NCBI RefSeq assembly: GCF_026343295.1
Contig: NZ_JAPELY010000004.1
Location: 310,001 to 374,000, forward strand
Direction of reading: 5' to 3'
From: Streptomyces sp. NBC_00083
Lineage (GTDB): Bacteria; Actinomycetota; Actinomycetes; Streptomycetales; Streptomycetaceae
Length of the DNA stretch: 64,000 nucleotides
Shown here: one piece after another, positions 58,388-64,000 of the stretch
Numbering within the stretch: the stretch's first letter is position 1
Layout: each line of letters starts with the position of its first letter
Position numbers and translations under genes: made by a program
Notes under the pieces: model-generated
The model's input: the letters and a program-made list of their open reading frames with translations, nothing else
What the model was told of the DNA's origin: nothing
The model's database searches: none

Positions 58388-59230
58388 TCACGTGGTGTCC
58401 AGCGCCCGTCGCGCCCGAGTGATCAGGCGGTGGGCCTGGGCCCCATGGACGGCCGACTCGGACAGGGCGTCCCAGACCCGGCGGTACACGCCGACCGTCT
58501 CGGCGTCGTCCAGCCACAGCTCCGCGTGCCAGTCCTCCGCGATCGCCAACCGCTCGTCGTACAGCCAGAAGCCGTTGGCCGGCGGAAGCCTGAGCGGTGC
58601 ACCGAACGGCACGATGCCCAGCTTCACGGTGTCCAGGCCGAGGACGCCGCTGAGCCGGTCGAGCTGGGCGGCCAGCACGGCCGGCGGGCACACCAGGGCG
58701 TGCAGCGCGGGCTCCCACAGCAGGATGTGGAAGGTCTTTCCGGGCGCGTACAGCATCTCCTGACGCCGCACCCGGGCCCGGACGGCCTCCTCCACGTCGC
58801 GGACCGACCGGTGCAGGTCGACATAGCGCGAGAAGACGTGGCGGGCGTACTCGGCTGTCTGCAGCATGCCGACGACCATGGCGCCCTGCCAGGCCCGGAG
58901 CGTGGTGGAACGCGCGTACTCGGCGGTGAGTGTGTCCTGCACCGGCCGGTGACCGGCGGTGAGTTGGCGGCGCCAGGAGCGCGACCGGGACTCCAGGATC
59001 CGCAGCCGGGTGGTCAGCTCGTCCGCCGCCTCCGGGTGTCCCGTGGCGTGTGCCCACGCGACCAGGTCGTCCGCCGTCGCGGTCTGGCGCCCGGTCTCCA
59101 GCTTGCTGACCTTGGACTGCGGCCAGCCGAGCTCGGCGGCCAGGCGCCTGCCCGTGAAACCCCGATCGGTGCGCAGCTCACGCAGCCGCGCACCGAGAAC
59201 GAACCTGGCCTGCTGGAAGTCGGTGGTCAC
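58388..59230 (-). CDS. WhiJ/Scr1-type XRE regulator (DUF5753), second copy
   Basis: A 280-residue DNA-binding protein. N-terminal XRE HTH reads ARLRELRTDRGFTGRRLAAE, LGWPQSKVSKLETGRQTATA. The DUF5753 domain shows VVGMLQTAEYARHVFSRYVD, RVRRQEMLYAPGKTFHILLW, LGIVPFGAPLRLPPANGFWL and WDALSESAVHGAQAHRLITR. Its GTG start overlaps the upstream gene stop (GTGA), so it is coupled to the DUF6879 gene. With the first HTH/DUF397 pair at 15850-17033, the window has two WhiJ-like loci of different composition. Confidence 0.92.
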   Translation of the reverse strand: MTTDFQQARFVLGARLRELRTDRGFTGRRLAAELGWPQSKVSKLETGRQTATADDLVAWAHATGHPEAADELTTRLRILESRSRSWRRQLTAGHRPVQDTLTAEYARSTTLRAWQGAMVVGMLQTAEYARHVFSRYVDLHRSVRDVEEAVRARVRRQEMLYAPGKTFHILLWEPALHALVCPPAVLAAQLDRLSGVLGLDTVKLGIVPFGAPLRLPPANGFWLYDERLAIAEDWHAELWLDDAETVGVYRRVWDALSESAVHGAQAHRLITRARRALDTT

Positions 59231-59979
59231 TCTGCGGGCGGCACCTGGTCCGCGAACACGTCGTGGGCGATGGCGTGGTGCCAGGCGGCGTCCCGCACCT
59301 GGCAGGCGCGCAGGACCTCCACGGGGTCGGTGATCAGTTCGACGCCGGTCAGCCGGTCGTCGCCGTCGAAGTGGAGCCGCGCGATGACGCGTGCGTCGAA
59401 GAGCCAGAAATCCTCGGCCGGGAGCGCGAGGCGTTCCGCGTCGCTCCGCCACAGGTTGCGGATGTCCTCGCCCACGGCGCCGTTGCGGCGGGCGTTGTCG
59501 AGCAGGTAGCGCTGGCCCGGCGTGGGGGGAGCGTCCACGACGCGCACGCGCTCGAACCGCTTGCCCAGCGCGCGCTGTTCGCGCCGGGAGACACACCAGG
59601 GATCGTCCAGGTCCCACCCGGCGTCCTCGCCACGGACGAACCGCCGGTAGGTCTCGGTCGTCTCGTCCTCCTGGTAGCGGCGACGGCTCTCCAACCGCCA
59701 GGCGGTGTGCTCGAAGGTACGGAACATGGTCCCGAACTCCTCGAAGCCGATCATCACGGGCACCCGCACCGCCTCCCTCGGGGCGAAGTCGGCCAGGAGT
59801 ACGCGCGGCACCATGACGAATCCCTCTCCCGGTGCGACGCCTCGGAGCTGGGCCACGTCGTCCGGGTCGGTCACCGCGTTCCCCTGGACCAGGATCTCCC
59901 CGGTGTCCTCGTCCTCGTACAGGGTCGGGCAGCCGTCGTTCCCGGAGTTGGTGCCGATGCATCGAAGTCGTCGAGCCAT
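59227..59979 (-). CDS. DUF6879 protein fused to small zinc-ribbon-like head
   Basis: A 250-residue product in two parts. Residues about 1-67 (RRLRCIGTNSGNDGCPTLYE, GEILVQGNAVTDPDDVAQL, GFVMVPRVLLADFAP) match a short protein that is usually a separate gene in Streptomyces WhiJ-like loci. Residues about 75-245 are DUF6879 (FGTMFRTFEHTAWRLESRRR, WDLDDPWCVSRREQRALGKR, PTPGQRYLLDNARRNGAVGE, DFWLFDARVIARLHFDGDDR). The two are joined in one frame here. The gene is first in a coupled pair with the XRE regulator. Function unknown; the context suggests a regulator-partner or toxin-antitoxin-like module. Start MARRLRC at 59979. Confidence 0.88.
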   Translation of the reverse strand: MARRLRCIGTNSGNDGCPTLYEDEDTGEILVQGNAVTDPDDVAQLRGVAPGEGFVMVPRVLLADFAPREAVRVPVMIGFEEFGTMFRTFEHTAWRLESRRRYQEDETTETYRRFVRGEDAGWDLDDPWCVSRREQRALGKRFERVRVVDAPPTPGQRYLLDNARRNGAVGEDIRNLWRSDAERLALPAEDFWLFDARVIARLHFDGDDRLTGVELITDPVEVLRACQVRDAAWHHAIAHDVFADQVPPAE

Positions 59980-60094
59980 GGTCGTGCCCCTCTCATCGGA
60001 CGGTTCGCGCACCAGGATGGGACCGGCCGTGGTGTTCTGTCCGGCGTGATTCCCGGATATTCGCGCGTTCCGGCACTGTCATCCCCCCTGCCGC

Positions 60095-61351
60095 TCAACC
60101 CCGTTGCGCGTGCAGCCGGGCGCGGCCGAGGTCCTTCAGGGCCAGGGTCGCCGCTTCGATTCCGCTGGTGAAGGACACCTCCGACAGGATGCCCGGCGCG
60201 GCCACCTGGTCGCCGGCCAGGTACAGGCCGGGGGCTCTCGCGATGGCGGGGCGGTCGCGCCAGGTCGTCGTGGGCGGGTCGACCGCGCCGGTGCGGCCGG
60301 CCGCCAGGGCCTCGCGGCGCCAGCTCGTGCGGGCCCGCCAGGCGGGGAGCGCCGCGTCCAGGAGGCGGGTCGCGTGCGTGACGCCGTCGGCCTTCGTCGC
60401 GTGCTGGGCGAGGGGGAAGTGCGCCTGGTAGAGGTGCTCGCCGGCGGGCGCGAGGCCCGGGTCGTGGACGGTGAAGCGCTCCAGCCAGCCGGGCGCGTCC
60501 AGGTCCGAGACGACGAACGGGTCCGCGCGGTGCGGGGTGAGGGCCAGGTCGAGCAGGAGGGTGCGGCCGCTCGGCCACCGCAGGCGCGGGTCGCCGAGCA
60601 GGCGTCGGGCCGCGTCGAGGGAGGTCGCCACGACGATCGGCCCGTCGGAGGGGCGGGGGAGCTCGCTCACGCGGGCGCCGGTCTCGACCCGTACGCCCAG
60701 CTCCCGGGCGCGGGACGCCATCCGCTCGATGAGCGCGCCCCAGCCGCCGAGCGGATAGCGGGCCTCCGGCGGGAGACCCGCGACGCGGTGCAGCCGCTCC
60801 TGCACGAACCGGGCCGAGAGCGACCCCGGGTCGTGGTGGAAGAGGGCGACCGCGACGTAGTGCGCCGCCGCGCGGGCCCCCTTCGCGCCCACCCGCCCGG
60901 TGGCCCACGTCATGAAGTCGGCGTCCACCGGGGCGAGTTCGGGAGGTGTGCGGGCGAGCCGCAGCAGGGCGGGCGGCGGGAGGCGGTGCAGGGCGCCGCC
61001 CCGGTGGAAGCGGAAACGGAGGGCCTCGCGGGGGCGTACGGAGGCGACCGGGCCGAGCAGACCGCGCTGTTTGAGCCAGGACCAGTGCGGGCCTGCGCTG
61101 TACAGGGCGTGCGGGCCCTCGTTGGTCCGGTACGGCGCCGACGCGGTGCGGGCCCGCCCGCCGAGGGTGCTGTGCGCCTCGTACAGGGTGACGGCCGCGC
61201 CCGACTCGGCGGCGGTGATCGCGGCCGTCAGACCGGCGAAGCCGCCGCCCACGACGCTGATCAGGCCCGCGCGGGACCGGCCCGCGCCGCCCGGCCCGTG
61301 CGGTGCGGGGGCCGGTCCGGCCGTCGTTCCCCTTGCCGTGCCGCTCGTCAT
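60095..61351 (-). CDS. FAD-dependent phytoene-desaturase/protoporphyrinogen-oxidase-like protein
   Basis: NAD(P)-binding Rossmann flavoprotein of 418 residues. FAD motif ISVVGGGFAGLTAAITAAES near residue 31 is followed by TLYEAHSTLGGRARTASAPY. C-terminal APGLYLAGDQVAAPGILSEV closes the FAD site. The layout is that of the amine-oxidase/phytoene-desaturase superfamily, and NAD(P)H-dependent reactions are not evident. Substrate unknown; no carotenoid genes adjoin it. ATG at 61351 was chosen because longer starts add a disordered head. Confidence 0.87.
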   Translation of the reverse strand: MTSGTARGTTAGPAPAPHGPGGAGRSRAGLISVVGGGFAGLTAAITAAESGAAVTLYEAHSTLGGRARTASAPYRTNEGPHALYSAGPHWSWLKQRGLLGPVASVRPREALRFRFHRGGALHRLPPPALLRLARTPPELAPVDADFMTWATGRVGAKGARAAAHYVAVALFHHDPGSLSARFVQERLHRVAGLPPEARYPLGGWGALIERMASRARELGVRVETGARVSELPRPSDGPIVVATSLDAARRLLGDPRLRWPSGRTLLLDLALTPHRADPFVVSDLDAPGWLERFTVHDPGLAPAGEHLYQAHFPLAQHATKADGVTHATRLLDAALPAWRARTSWRREALAAGRTGAVDPPTTTWRDRPAIARAPGLYLAGDQVAAPGILSEVSFTSGIEAATLALKDLGRARLHAQRG

Positions 61352-61483
61352 CGTCGTCTCCGTCCCGTAGGGGGTGCGTGTGGAAACAGGACGGACGCCG
61401 GGCCGGGAATGTGACATGTCCGGGGAGTGAATGTCCGGAGTGAGGGGTTCCCCCGGCCGCGAGCAGGGGTGATTGTCAGTGCC

Positions 61484-62185
61484 ATGGTCCAGCATGGGGA
61501 CATGGCAGCGGCACGGAGTGCGAAGAAGACGGCGGCTACGGCGGGTGCCCGCAGGGTGGAGGTGCGCCTGCCGCCCCTCGCGCCGTTCGGCGCGGGTGAG
61601 CTGGAGCCGGAGGGAGACTACGACGGGCTGGAATTCAGGGACCTCGACCTGACGCGCCAGCAGGCGACCGGGGCGCGCTTCCTCGACTGCGGCGTGTACG
61701 GCTGCGTCCTGGACGACACCCGGCTCACCGGGGCCCGCTTCATCGACTCGGTGCTCTCCGGCATCCGCGGCGTCGGTACGGACCTGGCGCGCGCCAACCT
61801 GCGCGACGTGGAGGTACGGGACGTCCGGATGGGCGGGGTGCAGCTGCACGGCGCGGTGCTCGAACGGGTGCTGATCAAGGGCGGGAAGATCGACTACCTG
61901 AACCTGCGCGAGGCCGTGCTGCGTGACGTCGTCTTCGACGGCTGTGTGCTCGCGGAGCCCGACTTCGGCGGCGCAAAGCTGACCCGCGTCGAGTTCCGCG
62001 GCTGCGAGCTGCGCCGGGCCGACTTCACGGGTGTGCGGATGACGGACGTCGATCTGCGCGGGGCGACGCTGCTCGACATCGCGCGCGGGGTGGAACGGCT
62101 GGCCGGCGCGGTCATCAGCCCGTCCCAACTCCTCGACCTGGCACCGGCGTTCGCGGCGCAGGTGGGGGTGCGGGTGGAGGCGTGA
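61484..62185 (+). CDS. Pentapeptide-repeat protein
   Basis: A 233-residue protein with pentapeptide repeats of the A(D/N)LXX type (LTGARFIDSVLSGIRGVGTD, LARANLRDVEVRDVRMGGVQ, AVLRDVVFDGCVLAEPDFGG, RRADFTGVRMTDVDLRGATL), forming a right-handed quadrilateral beta-helix between about residues 45 and 195. Some relatives protect DNA gyrase by DNA mimicry; no such role can be assigned here. A short basic head (AAARSAKKTAATAGARRVEV) precedes the repeats. Start ATG at 61484 or 61502. Confidence 0.88.
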   Translation: MVQHGDMAAARSAKKTAATAGARRVEVRLPPLAPFGAGELEPEGDYDGLEFRDLDLTRQQATGARFLDCGVYGCVLDDTRLTGARFIDSVLSGIRGVGTDLARANLRDVEVRDVRMGGVQLHGAVLERVLIKGGKIDYLNLREAVLRDVVFDGCVLAEPDFGGAKLTRVEFRGCELRRADFTGVRMTDVDLRGATLLDIARGVERLAGAVISPSQLLDLAPAFAAQVGVRVEA

Positions 62186-62216
62186 CGGGGTGGCGGTGCC
62201 GCGGGCCGGCCGGCTG

Positions 62217-62717
62217 CTAGTCGATGCGGGGGAAGCGGGCCTGGAGGTCCCAGACCACCGGGTTCTCGCCGAGGTCCTCGTGCATGTCGGTCAGGTCGGC
62301 GATCAGGTCGTGCAGGAAGTCCCTTGTCTCGCGGCGGAGTTCGGCGTGCGAGAACGTGAGGGGTTCCTCGTCGCCGGGCATCCAGTCCGCCTCGACGTCG
62401 ACCCAGCCGAAGCGGCGCTCGAAGAGCATGCGGTCGGAGGACTCGGTGAAGTCGATCTCGGCGTACTGGGGGCGGGCGGCTCGCGAGCCCATCGGGTCGC
62501 GGTCGAGGAGCTCCACGGTGTCGCACAGCGCCCACGCGAAGTCGAGCACCGGCACCCATCCCCAGGATGTGGACACCTCGCGGTCCGCCTTGGTGTCGGC
62601 GAGGTAGACGTCTCCGCAGAACAGGTCGTGGCGGAGGGTGTAGACGTCCGCGGTGCGGTAGTCGATGCGGGTGGGGTCGGGGAAGCGGCGGGATAGGGAG
62701 TAGCCGATGTCGAGCAC
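62217..62717 (-). CDS. Conserved hypothetical acidic protein
   Basis: A 166-residue acidic protein. It is rich in Asp, Glu and Trp (WGWVPVLDFAWALCDTVELL, FGWVDVEADWMPGDEEPLTF, ETRDFLHDLIADLTDMHEDL) with no signal peptide or membrane helix. It resembles small immunity-type or DUF proteins often found singly in Streptomyces; I do not recognise a named family with confidence. ATG at 62717; the gene converges on the pentapeptide gene. Confidence 0.78.
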   Translation of the reverse strand: MLDIGYSLSRRFPDPTRIDYRTADVYTLRHDLFCGDVYLADTKADREVSTSWGWVPVLDFAWALCDTVELLDRDPMGSRAARPQYAEIDFTESSDRMLFERRFGWVDVEADWMPGDEEPLTFSHAELRRETRDFLHDLIADLTDMHEDLGENPVVWDLQARFPRID

Positions 62718-63114
62718 GGGTCGATGGTGTCATGCCGCCCCGCCCACCCCCACGAGAGCCCCGGGCCACCTCTGCATGTCCGGCTGCTCGACCCCGGCCC
62801 ATGCGGCCACCTCAGCGTGTCCGGCTGCTCGACCCGGGCCCATGCGGGCCACCTCAGCTTGTCCGGCTGCTCGACCCGGGCCCATGCGGGCCACCTCAGC
62901 CCCTCCGGCGTTTGAGGACGAGCGCCTTTCGGGCGCGAACGGGGTCTGGGGCGGAGCCCCAGCAACCCCGCTTTCGTCTGCGGATCGTGGTCGCGTCTCG
63001 CGCAGTTCCCCGCGCCCCCAGGTGGGCTGAACTCGGCGGCATGCCCAGCATCGGCATCTTCAGCCCGTCCGGCGATTGAGGACGAGCGCGCTCAGGGCGT
63101 GAACGGGGCTGGGG
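62718..63114. repeat. Intergenic repeat mosaic, copy 6, with 41/42-bp tandem array
   Basis: A 41-42-base unit (GTGTCCGGCTGCTCGACC..., CATGCGGCCACCTCAG) repeats three times at 62776-62900, almost the same unit as at 12924-13047. It runs into CAGCCCCTCCGGCGTTTGAG (about 62898), GGGGCGGAGCCCCAG (62949), GCAGTTCCCCGCGCCCCC (63002) and another CAGCCCGTCCGGCGATTGAG (63062). No gene is seen. Confidence 0.75.
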
Positions 63115-63744
63115 CTAGTTGAGGAGGCGGCGTTCCTTGGCTACCGCTACCGCGCCGGCCCTCGTGTCGACGCCGAGCTTCTCGTAGATCCGCCCCAGAT
63201 GCGTCTTCACCGTCGCCTCGCTGATGAACAGCGCCCGCGCGATGTCCCGGTTGCCCAGCCCGCCCGCCAGCTGCGCCAGGATGTCGAGCTCGCGCGGGGT
63301 CAGCGCGGGCCCGGACGCGCCGCGCAGCTGGTTCATGACGCGCCCCGCCACCGGCGCGGACAGCGTCGTACGCCCCTGCGCCGCCGCCCGGATCGCGGCG
63401 AACAGCTCCTCGGGCCGCTCCGCCTTGAGGAGGTACCCCGTCGCCCCCGCAGCGATCGCCCGCGTGATGTCCGCGTCCGTGTCGTACGTCGTCAGGACCA
63501 GCACGTGCACCCCCGTCACGGAGATGCGTCGCGTCGCCTCCACCCCGTCGATGCCGGGGCCCAGCTGGAGGTCCATCAACACCACGTCCGGCTTCAGCTT
63601 CGCCGCCGCGGCCACCGCCTCCTCGCCGCTGCCCGCCTCCCCGGCCACCTCGATGTCCGGCTCGCTGCCGATGAGCGCGAGCAGCCCCGCCCGCACCACC
63701 GCGTGGTCGTCGCAGAGCAGGATCCGTACGGGGTCGTTCTTCAT
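63115..63744 (-). CDS. NarL/LuxR-family response regulator
   Basis: Cytoplasmic regulator of 209 residues. Receiver domain: ILLCDDHAVVRAGLLALIGS, phospho-acceptor Asp in DVVLMDLQLGPGIDGVEATR, LVLTTYDTDAD and Lys in GATGYLLKAERPEELFAAIR. The LuxR HTH is ALTPRELDILAQLAGGLGNR / RALFISEATVKTHLGRIYEK. The ATG overlaps the stop codon of the upstream kinase gene (ATGA), so the two are coupled. The pair resembles DesK-type Streptomyces systems. Confidence 0.94.
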   Translation of the reverse strand: MKNDPVRILLCDDHAVVRAGLLALIGSEPDIEVAGEAGSGEEAVAAAAKLKPDVVLMDLQLGPGIDGVEATRRISVTGVHVLVLTTYDTDADITRAIAAGATGYLLKAERPEELFAAIRAAAQGRTTLSAPVAGRVMNQLRGASGPALTPRELDILAQLAGGLGNRDIARALFISEATVKTHLGRIYEKLGVDTRAGAVAVAKERRLLN

Positions 63745-64000
63745 GGCCGGGGCTCCAGGGGGATCGCCGCTGACAGGACGGTGCCTTCGCCGGGAGCCGA
63801 CTCCACGGTCAGGCTGCCCCCGAGCTGCCCGGCCCGCACCCGCATCGCGGGAAGCCCGTGACCCCGCACTCTTTCCGCCCGCCCACCCGCCCCGGCCTCC
63901 GGCGTGAAGCCCCGGCCGTCGTCGGCGACGTCCAGGACCACCTGGTCGCCCAGATAGGTGAGAGTGAGCGCCGCCGTCGTCGCCCCCGCGTGCTCCCGCA
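63741..64000 (-). CDS. Two-component histidine kinase, C-terminal part only
   Basis: Partial: the gene continues beyond base 64000, so only the last 85 or so codons are visible. The end of the HATPase_c domain is seen (VVLDVADDGRGFTPEAGAGG as N/G box, RVRGHGLPAMRVRAGQLGGS as G2 box, LTVESAPGEGTVLSAAIPLE). The DGRGF and HGLPAMRVRAGQLGG pattern is that of HisKA_3 (NarX/DesK-type) kinases. It is the partner of the LuxR-type regulator. Confidence 0.9.
   Translation of the reverse strand, partial: REHAGATTAALTLTYLGDQVVLDVADDGRGFTPEAGAGGRAERVRGHGLPAMRVRAGQLGGSLTVESAPGEGTVLSAAIPLEPRP

Overview
The window is chromosomal DNA of a Streptomyces (or very close relative). Signs are the very high G+C, third-position G/C bias, frequent GTG/TTG starts, mycothiol genes (mshD, mshA), and lineage-typical genes: glnR, the nickel regulator nur, the c-di-GMP-controlled anti-sigma rsiG, the ATPase msiK, DUF397 and Scr1/WhiJ-type regulators, and a GerW-type sporulation protein. 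From memory the order matches the core region of S. coelicolor that runs from mshD through glnR, cysA, nur, mshA, phoU-phoRP, carD and ispDF-cysS to msiK.

Bases 1-12857 hold mshD, a secreted 5'-nucleotidase, an OmpR-type two-component pair, a membrane-anchored HtrA-like protease, a LacI regulator, glnR, a hydrolase, a ubiquitin-like sulfur carrier, and two membrane or envelope proteins. Bases 13576-15781 form a sulfur island: a Cys-containing leader peptide, rhodanese cysA, its DUF1416 partner, and DUF3099 and DsrE proteins. Bases 15850-20630 carry a WhiJ-like HTH/DUF397 pair, a nitrobindin-like protein, nur, a YgfZ/GcvT protein, dtd and rsiG. Bases 20689-30908 carry an asparaginase, an Eis-like acetyltransferase, a flavin monooxygenase with a divergent AsnC regulator, the XRE-HbhA-DUF2516 trio, a response regulator/PP2C phosphatase, an NlpC/P60 hydrolase and a methyltransferase.

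Bases 31187-45805 are conserved actinobacterial core: mshA-YbjN-(MFS)-gpmA-(gerW)-phoU/phoR-phoP, which parallels the mycobacterial mshA...gpm1-senX3-regX3 block, then carD-ispD-ispF-cysS-rlmB. A 52-residue Cys-rich, metallothionein-like peptide lies beside phoU. Bases 45881-50152 carry a DoxX protein, an NDP-sugar transferase, a secreted protein and msiK.

The most accessory-looking stretch starts at tRNA-Thr(TGT) (50474). It contains a decayed tyrosine-integrase tail, a RidA protein and a large Mrr-nuclease/TerD fusion. Beyond it come two flavin oxidoreductases, a DsbA-like lipoprotein, a rhomboid-like protein, a second WhiJ-like cluster with a fused DUF6879 protein, a pentapeptide-repeat protein and the start of a NarL/LuxR two-component pair cut by the window end.

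Many gene-free stretches (1-233, 3155-3747, 12858-13575, 47450-47629, 53661-54256, 62718-63114) are built from the same mosaic of repeated palindromic modules. No CRISPR array, insertion sequence, rRNA or biosynthetic gene cluster was seen.
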